Assembly: GCF_003574095.1 (NCBI RefSeq)
Contig: NZ_QWLA01000030.1
Coordinates: forward strand, 1-38,042
Source of the DNA: Calidithermus roseus
GTDB taxonomy: Bacteria; Deinococcota; Deinococci; Deinococcales; Thermaceae
Direction: 5' to 3'
Length of the DNA: 38,042 bases
The position numbers and the translations under genes are program-made. The notes under the pieces were generated by a model, which saw nothing but the letters and a program-made list of their open reading frames with translations, was not told where the DNA came from and made no database searches. This document shows, piece after piece, positions 7,562 through 15,109 of this stretch (positions are counted from its first letter, which is position 1; every line of letters starts with the position of its first letter).

Positions 7562-8911
7562 CTAGCCTAAATTCCTCAAATCCGCCACGCGCTTGAGCTT
7601 GCCGCCCTCGCTGCGCGGGGCGCTGCCGGGGCTGAGCAGCGTGACCTTGACCGAGACGCCGATGTTGTCCTTGATCTTGTGCGCCACCTTGTCGCGTAGG
7701 GCCGAGAGACGGTGATCGGCCTCGATGATCTCGTCGGAGAGCATCTGGGCGCCCACTTCGCGGAAGAAGGGTTCGGCGACCTCGAGCTTGAGTTCGACCT
7801 CGTCCATGGTGCGCTCACGCCGCAGCACGATCTGGTAGTGCGGGGCCACCTCGGGAATCTGTGTCAGCACGGCCTCGATCTGGGTGGGGTAGACGTTGAC
7901 CCCACGCACGATGAGCATGTCGTCGGTGCGGCCTTTGATCTGGGCCATGCGGGCGTGGGTGCGGCCGGAGGCGCCTGGCTCGCGGGTGATGTAGGTGAGG
8001 TCGCCGGTCCAGTAGCGCAGCACCGGCATGGCCTTCTTGGTGAGGGTGGTGAGCACCAGCACGCCCACCTCGCCCTCGGGCAGGGGCTCGCCGGTCTCGG
8101 GGTGGACGACCTCGGGGTAGAAGTGGTCCTCCCAGATGTAGCTCAGCCCGTCGCGCTCGCTCACGTCCTCGTTGGAGACGCCGGGGCCGATGATCTCGGA
8201 GAGGCCGTAGATGTTGGTGGACTTCACCCCTAAGCCCTCGTCCACGCTCTTTCGGATGGCCTCAGTCCAGGGCTCCGCGCCCAGCACCGCGTACTTGAGG
8301 CTGATCTCCTCGGGGCTCACGCCGCGCTTCTTGAACTCCTCGGCCAGGGTCTGAGCATACGAGGGGGTGCAGCAGATGACCTCAGGCTTGAAGTCCTGGA
8401 TGAGCATGACCTGTCGCTCGGTCATGCCGCCGGAGACGGGCACCACGATCATGCCGAGCTTCTCCGCGCCCCCGTGCAGCCCCAGCCCGCCGGTGAAGAG
8501 GCCGTAGCCGTAGGCGTTGTGCAGCATCATGCCGGGCTGGGCCCCCGCGGCGGCTAGCGAGCGGGCCACCACCTCGGCGAAGATCTCGAGGTCGCCTTTG
8601 GTGTAACCCACCACCGTGGGCTTGCCGGTAGTGCCGCTACTGGCGTGGATGCGGGCGAGCTCGTGGCGCGGCACCGCGAACAGGCCGAAGGGGTAGGTGT
8701 CGCGCAGGTCTTTTTTTCTGGTGAAGGGGAGCTTGTGGATGTCCTCAAGGCCCCGAATATCGCCGGGCTTCAGGCCCCGCTCGTCCAGGGCTTGCTTGTA
8801 AAAGGGCACCCGCTCGTAAACGTAGGCCACCTGTTCGCGCAGGCGCTCGTCCTGGAGCGCTTTGAGCTTGGGGCGGGGAAGGGTCTCGAGTTCGGGTTGG
8901 AAGATGGGCAT
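7562..8911 (-). CDS. paaK: Phenylacetate-CoA ligase
   Basis: The 449-residue enzyme (usual family length about 435-450) belongs to the adenylate-forming superfamily and makes phenylacetyl-CoA from phenylacetate, ATP and CoA in the cytoplasm. The phosphate-binding loop SSGTTGKP is at residues 91-98. The YGLSEIIGPG motif, the WTGDLT segment and the C-terminal lid (IKGRTDDMLIVRGVNVYPTQ) are all present. The ATG at 8911 follows AGGAGGTTGCC. A heptamer array separates it from the SDR gene upstream. The window has no paaABCDE epoxidase genes, so the enzyme may instead, or also, activate a hydroxylated phenylacetate; this is inference. Confidence 0.93.
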   Translation of the reverse strand: MPIFQPELETLPRPKLKALQDERLREQVAYVYERVPFYKQALDERGLKPGDIRGLEDIHKLPFTRKKDLRDTYPFGLFAVPRHELARIHASSGTTGKPTVVGYTKGDLEIFAEVVARSLAAAGAQPGMMLHNAYGYGLFTGGLGLHGGAEKLGMIVVPVSGGMTERQVMLIQDFKPEVICCTPSYAQTLAEEFKKRGVSPEEISLKYAVLGAEPWTEAIRKSVDEGLGVKSTNIYGLSEIIGPGVSNEDVSERDGLSYIWEDHFYPEVVHPETGEPLPEGEVGVLVLTTLTKKAMPVLRYWTGDLTYITREPGASGRTHARMAQIKGRTDDMLIVRGVNVYPTQIEAVLTQIPEVAPHYQIVLRRERTMDEVELKLEVAEPFFREVGAQMLSDEIIEADHRLSALRDKVAHKIKDNIGVSVKVTLLSPGSAPRSEGGKLKRVADLRNLG

Positions 8912-8932
8912 GGCAACCTCCTGTCAAAGGTC

Positions 8933-9009
8933 GAACGCCTAACGTCTAACGCAAAACGCTGGCCGGTCGTGTGTCCTACGTCCTGCATCAAACGTCATAC
9001 GCACGAAAC
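8933..9009. repeat. Degenerate 7-bp tandem array A (about 11 units)
   Basis: The gap between the SDR stop codon (9010-9012) and the paaK ribosome-binding site reads as consecutive 7-base words: gaacgcc, taacgtc, taacgca, aaacgct, ggccggt, cgtgtgt, cctacgt, cctgcat, caaacgt, catacgc, acgaaac. An ACG or CGT core recurs at 7-base spacing in most of them. The periodicity runs up to the base before the stop. Confidence 0.75.
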
Positions 9010-9771
9010 TCACTGAGCGGTCATTCCCCCGTCCACGGCGAGCACCTGGCCGGTGACGTAGTCGGAGGCGGGGGAGCAGAGGAAGAGTGCGGCCCCGGCG
9101 AGTTCACCGCTGCGGCCCAGGCGGCCCAGCGGGGTGCGCGCGGTCACGGCGGCTTCGATGCGCGGCAGCACCTTCTCGGTCATGCGGGTGGGGAAGAAGC
9201 CGGGAGCCAGGGCATTGACGCGGATGCCGAAGGGACCCCACTTCACGGCGAGGTCGCGGGTCAGGGCGATCAGGCCGCCTTTGGAGGCCGAGTAGGCGGC
9301 GGCGTCCATGATCTCGCTGGGGCTGCCCATCAGCCCGGCCACCGAGGCGATGTTGAGGATTTTGCCGTAGCCGCGCTGCTTCATGCCCCTGGCGGCGATG
9401 CGGCTGGCGAGGAAGGTGCCGGTGACGTTGACGTCGAGCACCTCGCGCACCTTGGCGGCGGGCACCTCGAGCGCGTCCTGGCCCCAGGTCACTCCGGCGG
9501 CGTTGACCAGCACGCTCAAGGGCCCGAGTTCGGCCTCCACCTGGGCGATGGCCCGCTCGAGGCCCTCCTCGTCCTGCACGTTGCCCACGATGGGCAAGGC
9601 GTCGGGAATCCGCTTCAGGGCCTCCCCGAAGAAGCCCTCCCGGCGGGCCAGCAGCGCGACTTTGGCCCCGGCCTCGCGCAGGGCGTGGGCGATCTCGAGG
9701 CCCAGGCCCCTCGAGCCCCCCGTCACCAGGGCCACCTTGCCGTCGAGGCGGAACTGCTCGAGCACCCTCAT
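9010..9771 (-). CDS. Short-chain dehydrogenase/reductase (SDR)
   Basis: The 253-residue classical SDR has the NAD(P)-binding loop TGGSRGLG at residues 17-24, NAAG at 90-93, and the catalytic Ser143, Tyr160 and Lys164 (YSASK). The product oxidises or reduces a hydroxyl/keto group. In this setting a 3-hydroxyacyl-CoA or similar ring-derived intermediate is likely but not proven. The start is ATG at 9771, chosen because it overlaps the thiolase stop as ATGA (translational coupling) and gives the normal SDR N-terminus. A longer in-frame extension into the thiolase gene is rejected. Confidence 0.88.
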   Translation of the reverse strand: MRVLEQFRLDGKVALVTGGSRGLGLEIAHALREAGAKVALLARREGFFGEALKRIPDALPIVGNVQDEEGLERAIAQVEAELGPLSVLVNAAGVTWGQDALEVPAAKVREVLDVNVTGTFLASRIAARGMKQRGYGKILNIASVAGLMGSPSEIMDAAAYSASKGGLIALTRDLAVKWGPFGIRVNALAPGFFPTRMTEKVLPRIEAAVTARTPLGRLGRSGELAGAALFLCSPASDYVTGQVLAVDGGMTAQ

Positions 9772-10976
9772 ACCTTCTCGACTACCATCGCGATGCCCTG
9801 CCCCACGCCGATGCACATGGTCGCCAGGCCGAATTGCACCTCGCGCCGCTGCATTTCGTGTACCAAGGCGGTGAGGATGCGCGCCCCCGAGCAGCCCAGC
9901 GGGTGGCCGATGGCGATGGCCCCACCGTTCACGTTGAGCCGAGGGTCTTCGGGGTCCAGGCCCCACTCGCGCAGCACGGCCAGGCTCTGCGCGGCGAAGG
10001 CCTCGTTGAGTTCGATGAGCCCCAGGTCGTCTAGGGAGAGCCCGGCCCGGAGGAGTGCTTTGTGAGTCGCGGGAACCGGCCCGATGCCCATGATGCGCGG
10101 CTCGACCCCCGCCACGGCGATGGAGCGCACGCGGGCCAGCGCTTTGAGCCCGTGGGCCTGGGCGTAGTCCTTCGAAGCCAGCAGCACCGCCGCCGCCCCG
10201 TCGTTGAGCGAGGAGCTGTTGCCGGCAGTCACGCTCCCGCCCTGGCGGAACACCGGCTTGAGCTTGGCCAGCGCCTCGAGGCTGGTGTCGGCTCTGGGCC
10301 CCTCGTCTTTGCAGACTTGCTCGAGGTTGCCCTTGCGGTCGCGTATTTCCACCGGGACCATCTGGCTTTCGTAAGCGCCCGAGAGCTGGGCGGCGATGGC
10401 TTTCTGGTGGGAGCGCAGGGCAAACTTGTCCTGTTCCTCGCGGGGAATCTGGTACTGCTCGGCCAGGTTTTCGGCAGTCTCACCCATGGCGTCGGTGCCG
10501 TACATCTCCTTCATGCGCGGGTTGATGAAGCGCCAGCCCAGCGTGCTGTCATAGACGGTCACATTGCCCGTGGCGAAGCCCTTCTCCGCCTTGGGCATGA
10601 CCCAGGGCGCGCGGCTCATGCTCTCCACCCCGCCCCCGATGTAGACCTGCCCTTCACCAGCCATGATGGCCCGGGCTGCGCTCGCCACCGCGTCCAGGCC
10701 GCTGCCGCACAGCCGGTTGACGGTGGAACCTCCCACCGAGATGGGTAGCCCGGCCAGCAAGAGCGACATTCGTGCCACGTTGCGGTTGTCCTCGCCAGCC
10801 TGATTAGCACAGCCCATGTAGACGTCTTCGATGTCGCTCCCCGGCACGCCTGTTCGCTGCAGAAGGGCCCGGATGGGAATGGCTCCCAGGTCGTCGGGGC
10901 GTACCGAAGCCAGCACCCCGCCGTGCTTGCCGACGGGTGTACGCACTGCGTCGATGATGTAAGCTTCCATAGGCAT
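9768..10976 (-). CDS. Acetyl-CoA acetyltransferase / 3-oxoadipyl-CoA-type thiolase
   Basis: The 402-residue thiolase has the nucleophilic Cys90 in NRLCGSG, the [11 protein letters not shown] loop, the [17 protein letters not shown] signature and the C-terminal CIGVGQG with the second catalytic cysteine. It cleaves a 3-oxoacyl-CoA to acetyl-CoA plus a shortened acyl-CoA. In phenylacetate catabolism this is the role of PaaJ, which the context favours, but a generic thiolase is possible. Two in-frame ATGs (10976 and 10970) are available and neither has a Shine-Dalgarno sequence. It couples to the SDR gene by a 4-base overlap. The upstream gap is heptamer array B. Confidence 0.9.
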   Translation of the reverse strand: MPMEAYIIDAVRTPVGKHGGVLASVRPDDLGAIPIRALLQRTGVPGSDIEDVYMGCANQAGEDNRNVARMSLLLAGLPISVGGSTVNRLCGSGLDAVASAARAIMAGEGQVYIGGGVESMSRAPWVMPKAEKGFATGNVTVYDSTLGWRFINPRMKEMYGTDAMGETAENLAEQYQIPREEQDKFALRSHQKAIAAQLSGAYESQMVPVEIRDRKGNLEQVCKDEGPRADTSLEALAKLKPVFRQGGSVTAGNSSSLNDGAAAVLLASKDYAQAHGLKALARVRSIAVAGVEPRIMGIGPVPATHKALLRAGLSLDDLGLIELNEAFAAQSLAVLREWGLDPEDPRLNVNGGAIAIGHPLGCSGARILTALVHEMQRREVQFGLATMCIGVGQGIAMVVEKV

Positions 10977-10981
10977 ATGAA

Positions 10982-11044
10982 CGCTGATGGCTTATAGCCG
11001 ATCGCCAAAAGATACCCTGGTCATCGGTTATTAGCTACCGGCTA
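10982..11044. repeat. Degenerate 7-bp tandem array B (about 9 units), entering the paaI 3' end
   Basis: Successive words are cgctgat, ggcttat, agccgat, cgccaaa, agatacc, ctggtca, tcggtta, ttagcta and ccggcta. The paaI stop codon (11035-11037) and its last codons lie inside the array. CTTATAGCCGAT (10991-11002) is nearly complementary to ATCGGTTATTAG (11023-11034): 10 Watson-Crick pairs, one G-U and one mismatch, with a 20-base loop. Confidence 0.75.
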
Positions 11045-11406
11045 TCGACCTCCTTTCTGAAGACGGTGCCGGTGAACAAAGCCACCAACTCCGTGTCGCG
11101 CCGGATTTCGATGCGGTAGGTGGCCGTGCGGCGGCCCAGGTTTTCCTCGGTGGCAAGGGCCTCGAGCACTTCACCTTCGCGGACGGGCTTGAAGTATTCC
11201 ATGTGGGTCGAGAGGGCTACCGCCGCCACCCCGTGCGAGTTGGAGGCCAGCGCGAAGGCGGCGTCGGCCAGGCTGTAGAGGAAGCCGCCGTGGCAGGAGC
11301 CGTGGATGTTGAGGTGTTGTGGGCTCACGCGGGCGCTCAGGCGGGCCTGCCCGCGCCCGCTCGAGCGTACCTCGATGCCCAGCAGCGCCATGAAGGGGTC
11401 TGTCAT
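11035..11406 (-). CDS. paaI: PaaI-type hydroxyphenylacetyl-CoA thioesterase
   Basis: The 123-residue hotdog protein has the PaaI-family signature HLNIHGSCHGGFLYSLADAAFA: the HGG turn, then the aspartate on the long helix that activates water. It hydrolyses aryl acyl-CoAs, notably hydroxylated phenylacetyl-CoA, and is regarded as a rescue enzyme that frees CoA from dead-end products. The start is ATG at 11406, overlapping the livF stop as ATGA, which ties it into the transporter operon. The last four residues (VDSR) and the TAG stop are encoded by heptamer array B, so the C-terminus was probably set by that repeat. Confidence 0.88.
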   Translation of the reverse strand: MTDPFMALLGIEVRSSGRGQARLSARVSPQHLNIHGSCHGGFLYSLADAAFALASNSHGVAAVALSTHMEYFKPVREGEVLEALATEENLGRRTATYRIEIRRDTELVALFTGTVFRKEVDSR

Positions 11407-12137
11407 GCCTCGGCTTCCTTTCCGCGCAGCCCCAGGTAGCTCTCCAGCACCCGCGGGTCGTGCAGCAGGTCCTGGGCGCGGCCTTCCATGACCAACTCGC
11501 CGGCCTCGAGCACGTAGCCCCGGTCGGCCAGGCCCAGCGCCATGCGGGCGTTCTGCTCGACCAGCAGGATGGGGATGCCCTCTCGCTTGAGCCCCCCCAG
11601 GATATCGAAGATCTCCCGTACGATCAGGGGGGCCAGGCCCAGGCTGGGTTCGTCCAGGAGGAGCAGTTTGGGCCGGGCCATCAGCGCGCGCCCGATGGCC
11701 AGCATCTGCTGCTCGCCGCCGGACATGGTGCCTGCGAACTGGGTGCGGCGCTCGAGGAGGCGGGGAAAGAGCGTGTAGACCCACTCGAGGTCGGCGCGGA
11801 TCCCGCTCTCCCGCCGCTGATGGCGTTGGAAAGCTCCCAGCAGGAGGTTGTCCTCCACGCTCAAGGAGGCGAACAGCTCGCGCTTCTCGGGCACCAGGAC
11901 GAGCCCCTGGGCGCTCAGGGCCTCGGGCGTTCGGTGGGGCTGAGCCTGGCCTCGGTAGCGCACGCTGCCCCTTGCCGCCACCAGCCCCACCAGGCCCAGC
12001 AGGGTGCTGGTCTTGCCCGCCCCGTTGGGGCCGATGAGCGTGACCACCTCGCCCTCCTCCACCCGGAAGGAGAGGTCGCGGACGGCTTCCACGGCGCCGT
12101 AGCGCACGGTGAGGTGTTCAACCTCGAGCACGCTCAT
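11403..12137 (-). CDS. livF: Branched-chain-type ABC transporter ATP-binding protein (LivF)
   Basis: The 244-residue ATPase has Walker A GPNGAGKTS at 36-44, the signature MSGGEQQ, Walker B LLLLDEP and the LivF-typical GLAPLIVREIFDIL segment. It energises the importer formed with the products of the next genes upstream. The start is ATG at 12137, supported by GGAGGAACACTC. An in-frame extension continues upstream only because heptamer array C happens to lack stops in that frame, and it is rejected. The stop overlaps the paaI start. Confidence 0.92.
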   Translation of the reverse strand: MSVLEVEHLTVRYGAVEAVRDLSFRVEEGEVVTLIGPNGAGKTSTLLGLVGLVAARGSVRYRGQAQPHRTPEALSAQGLVLVPEKRELFASLSVEDNLLLGAFQRHQRRESGIRADLEWVYTLFPRLLERRTQFAGTMSGGEQQMLAIGRALMARPKLLLLDEPSLGLAPLIVREIFDILGGLKREGIPILLVEQNARMALGLADRGYVLEAGELVMEGRAQDLLHDPRVLESYLGLRGKEAEA

Positions 12138-12157
12138 GAGTGTTCCTCCAAAGGGCC

Positions 12158-12255
12158 GATGATCGATGCTCGATGGCCAGGGTACGGGCCATACGTAATA
12201 TGCCATAGGCCACGTGCCAAGAGCGTCTTGCGTCTTGCGTTTGGCGTTTGGCGCA
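12158..12255. repeat. Degenerate 7-bp tandem array C (14 units)
   Basis: Fourteen consecutive 7-base words fill the livM-livG to livF gap: gatgatc, gatgctc, gatggcc, agggtac, gggccat, acgtaat, atgccat, aggccac, gtgccaa, gagcgtc, ttgcgtc, ttgcgtt, tggcgtt, tggcgca. The next base begins the livM-livG stop codon. An inner ATGGCC/GGCCAT inverted repeat lies at 12173-12192. Confidence 0.8.
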
Positions 12256-14022
12256 TCAGGCCACCTCCTGGCCCAGGTAGGCCTCGATCACCTTGGGGTT
12301 CTTCTGCACCTCGCGGGGGGTACCCTCGGCCAGTTTCTCGCCGTAGTGCATCACCACCACGCGGTCCACCAGGCCCATCACCAGGTCCATGTCGTGGTCC
12401 ACCAGCAGCACCGTGATGCCCTCGGCGGCTAGGCGGCGAATCAGCCGGGCCAGCTCGAGCTTCTCCGCGGCCCTTAGCCCCGCAGCGGGCTCGTCCAGCA
12501 GGAGCACCTCGGGACTCGAAGCCAGGGCCCGGGCGATCTCGAGCAGGCGCTGCTGGCCCAGGGCCAGCCCTCCGGCCTTGTGGTGGGCCAGCTCAGCTAG
12601 CCCCACGCGCTCCAGCGCCCGGTAGGCCTCGCTAAGGGCGGCAGCTTCCTCACGGCGGTTGGTGCCCAGGAGGCAGGAGAGCATCCCGGCTCGGGTACGG
12701 GCGTAGGTACCTAGGGCGGCGTTTTCCAGCACGGTCATCTCCGGGAAGAGGTGGGGGTGCTGGAAGGTGCGACCGATGCCCTTCTCGTGCACCGTGAACG
12801 GGGCGAGCCCCGAGATGGCCTGGCCCTTGAAGCGCACCTGGCCTTTGGTGGGGGCATGGACGCCGGTGATGAGGTTAAAGCAGGTGCTCTTGCCCGCGCC
12901 GTTGGGGCCGATGAGGCCCAGGACTTCTCCCCGGCGAAGCTGGAAGGAGAGGTCGCACACGGCCAGCAGGCCGCCGAAGGCCTTGCTGAGGCGTTCGACC
13001 TCGAGGATCACCTCTCCCTTGGGCACCTCGAGCCCCTGCACCTGCCTGGCGGGTAGCCCCATCCCTTGCGGCCTGCGCGGGGTGGGGTGGGGCAGGTAGC
13101 GTTCCAGGAAGGGCCACAGCCCCCTGGGGGCCAGGATCAGGATGACCACGAGCACCAGCCCGTAGGCGATGACCTCGTAGTTGCCGGTGCGGCCAAAGAC
13201 CTTGGGCAGGATGTCCTTGAGCCACTCCTCGAGTCCGGTGATGAGCGAGGCCCCCAAAAAGACGCCGGGGATGCTGCCGATGCCCCCCACCACGGCCATG
13301 ATGAGGTATTTGATGGAGGCCTCGAGGCCAAAGGGACTGGGGTTTACGAAGCGCAGGAAGTGTGCGTACAGCCAGCCGGCAAGCCCTGCCAGCAGAGCCG
13401 CCAGTAGGAAGACCTGGAGCTTGAGGCTGGGGGGGTGCACGCCGAAGCTGGCTGCGGCTACCGCGTCGCCACGCAGGGCCCGCAGCGCACGCCCCACCCG
13501 GCTGCCGGTCAGGTTGGCGGCACCCCAGGCCGCCAGCAGCGCGAAAGCCCAGCTCAGGTAGTAGAAGCTGTCCTCCGTGCGGAAGGAGAAACCCATGATT
13601 GAGACCGCTGGGAGGTCGGGCAGCCCGGTATGGCCGCCGGTGAGGGCAGTCCAGCTCCCCAGCACGATGAACAGGGCCATCTGCCAGGCGATGGTGGACA
13701 GCGGCAGATAGTGACCTTTGAGCCGCACGGTGAGCCCGCCCAGCACCAGCGCTCCCACCCCGGCGAAAAGCAGCCCGATGGGCAGGGTGAGCCAGGGGGA
13801 AAGGCCCATTTTGGTGGTGAGCAGGGCGGTGGCGTAGGCCGCTAGGCCCATGAAAGCGGCTTGGCCAAAGCTGGTCATGCCCGCCATCCCGGTGAGCAGG
13901 TAGAGCCCCAAAGCTACCAGCGAGCCAAAGGCCACGAAGTTGAGCAGGGTGATGTAGAAGGGGGGAAGAAACAGCGGCGCCAACAGCAGGAGCGCCAGGA
14001 GTACCAGGAGCAGGGGTCTCAC
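12256..14022 (-). CDS. Fused branched-chain-type ABC permease (LivM) and ATPase (LivG)
   Basis: The 588-residue protein joins a LivM-like permease (residues 1 to about 320, about nine hydrophobic segments, with TGMAGMTSFGQAAFMG typical of the family) to a LivG-like ATPase (about 340-588). The ATPase has Walker A GPNGAGKST near 371-379, signature LALGQQRLLEIARALAS and Walker B LLLDEP. LivM and LivG are usually separate proteins. The GTG start at 14022 overlaps the livH stop as GTGA. The fusion would fix one ATPase to one permease half, with LivF as the partner. The reading frame is continuous and there is no sign of a sequencing artefact. Confidence 0.9.
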   Translation of the reverse strand: MRPLLLVLLALLLLAPLFLPPFYITLLNFVAFGSLVALGLYLLTGMAGMTSFGQAAFMGLAAYATALLTTKMGLSPWLTLPIGLLFAGVGALVLGGLTVRLKGHYLPLSTIAWQMALFIVLGSWTALTGGHTGLPDLPAVSIMGFSFRTEDSFYYLSWAFALLAAWGAANLTGSRVGRALRALRGDAVAAASFGVHPPSLKLQVFLLAALLAGLAGWLYAHFLRFVNPSPFGLEASIKYLIMAVVGGIGSIPGVFLGASLITGLEEWLKDILPKVFGRTGNYEVIAYGLVLVVILILAPRGLWPFLERYLPHPTPRRPQGMGLPARQVQGLEVPKGEVILEVERLSKAFGGLLAVCDLSFQLRRGEVLGLIGPNGAGKSTCFNLITGVHAPTKGQVRFKGQAISGLAPFTVHEKGIGRTFQHPHLFPEMTVLENAALGTYARTRAGMLSCLLGTNRREEAAALSEAYRALERVGLAELAHHKAGGLALGQQRLLEIARALASSPEVLLLDEPAAGLRAAEKLELARLIRRLAAEGITVLLVDHDMDLVMGLVDRVVVMHYGEKLAEGTPREVQKNPKVIEAYLGQEVA

Positions 14023-15026
14023 TCCTCCTCACCTCCGAGCTCGAGGGTGCGCAGGCTGCGCCAGAAGAGCACCGGCAGCAGCAGGGCGAAGACGATGGCC
14101 TCCTTATAGGCGCTGGCCGTGAAGGAACTGTAGGACTCCAGCAGCCCCACCACCAGCGCCCCGCCTACGGCCATCGGGTAGCTGATGAGTCCGCCCAGGA
14201 TGCCGGCCACGAAGCCCTTGAGCCCCAGCAAGAAACCCATGAAGTAGGCCGCGTTGACCAGCGGGGCGATGAGCATACCGCTCACGGCGGCTATGGCCGT
14301 GGCCAGCAGGAAGGCCACCCGCCCGGCCTCGCTGGGGTTGATGCCGCTGATGCGGGCCCCCAGCCGGTTGACCGCGCAGGCCCTGAGGGCTTTGCCGTAG
14401 AGGCTGCGCGTGAAGAAGAGGTACAGCCCAAGCATTGCCAAAAAGGCGAAGGCATAGACCACGAAGACCTGGCGCGGCAGGGGCACCGTGCCCAGGCTGG
14501 CCTCGCCCGAGAGCAAAGCCGGTGGCCGGTACTGTTCCGGCCCAAAGAAGACCAGCCCCAGTCCCTGGTACACGAAGTGTAGGCCCACCGCCAGGATCAG
14601 GTAGACCAGCACCGTGCCGTGGGGCAGTGGCTCGAAGAACAAGCGATAGGTGGCCGGCCCCATCGGCAGCACGATCAGCACGGCCAGCAGCCAGGCCACC
14701 CACCCCGGAGCCCCGTGGGAGCCCCAGTAGGCCAGCCCCAGCACCACCCCCGCCAGGAGCAGCAGCGCCAGGGCCAGCCGCAGCCGATTGCGGTCGAGGA
14801 GGGCCCAGGCTACCAGCATGGCCGCCGAGAGCCAGGCGGTGCCGGGAAACTGGCCCTGCAGCAAGAGCGCGTAGGAGAGCGGCGCGAACATCAACAGCTC
14901 ACCCAGCGGCACCAAGATCACCCGGGTCACCGCGAAGACCAGCACCAGGCATAGCGCCAGCAGTGCGTAGATGGTGCCGTTCTGCAGCCCGTCGGCCAGG
15001 AGGAAGGAGAAGATGGTCCAGTCCAT
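14019..15026 (-). CDS. livH: Branched-chain-type ABC transporter permease (LivH)
   Basis: The 335-residue integral membrane protein has about eight to nine hydrophobic segments, and the LivH-typical NGTIYALLALCLVLVFAVTRVI opening and GFVAGILGGL segment near the C-terminus. It forms the translocation pore with the fused LivM part. It couples to the fusion gene by a 4-base overlap. Between it and livK lies heptamer array D, which can form a long hairpin. That could let livK be expressed above livH, as seen for binding-protein genes in other ABC operons. Confidence 0.9.
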   Translation of the reverse strand: MDWTIFSFLLADGLQNGTIYALLALCLVLVFAVTRVILVPLGELLMFAPLSYALLLQGQFPGTAWLSAAMLVAWALLDRNRLRLALALLLLAGVVLGLAYWGSHGAPGWVAWLLAVLIVLPMGPATYRLFFEPLPHGTVLVYLILAVGLHFVYQGLGLVFFGPEQYRPPALLSGEASLGTVPLPRQVFVVYAFAFLAMLGLYLFFTRSLYGKALRACAVNRLGARISGINPSEAGRVAFLLATAIAAVSGMLIAPLVNAAYFMGFLLGLKGFVAGILGGLISYPMAVGGALVVGLLESYSSFTASAYKEAIVFALLLPVLFWRSLRTLELGGEEE

Positions 15027-15032
15027 AAAACC

Positions 15033-15109
15033 CGCTGATAGCCAATAGCGGATAGCCGAGGGCAGCGGTTCCTTTCGTTATCAGCTATCCGCTATGGGCC
15101 ATTGGCTTC
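15033..15109. repeat. Degenerate 7-bp tandem array D (11 units), long imperfect stem-loop
   Basis: Words are cgctgat, agccaat, agcggat, agccgag, ggcagcg, gttcctt, tcgttat, cagctat, ccgctat, gggccat, tggcttc. The next base starts the livK stop codon. The 17 bases at 15040-15056 are fully complementary to 15084-15093 plus 15101-15107. The only interruption is a 7-base bulge (one repeat unit), and the loop is about 27 bases. Confidence 0.8.

Noticed and set aside
8933-9009. Heptamer arrays considered as CRISPR
   Set aside because: The unit is 7 bp without spacers of regular length, there are no 24-47 bp repeats, and no cas genes lie in the window.
8971-10065. Long plus-strand frame opposite the SDR and thiolase genes
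   Set aside because: It is a mirror frame caused by high GC at third positions; the minus-strand genes have full catalytic motifs.
12138-12206. N-terminal extension of livF through array C
   Set aside because: The extension consists of repeat words, while ATG at 12137 has a good ribosome-binding site and the normal family start.
12875-14032. Long minus-strand frame (385 codons) overlapping livM-livG
   Set aside because: It is an out-of-frame shadow of the fusion gene, rich in Arg, Gly, Pro and His, with no recognisable domain.
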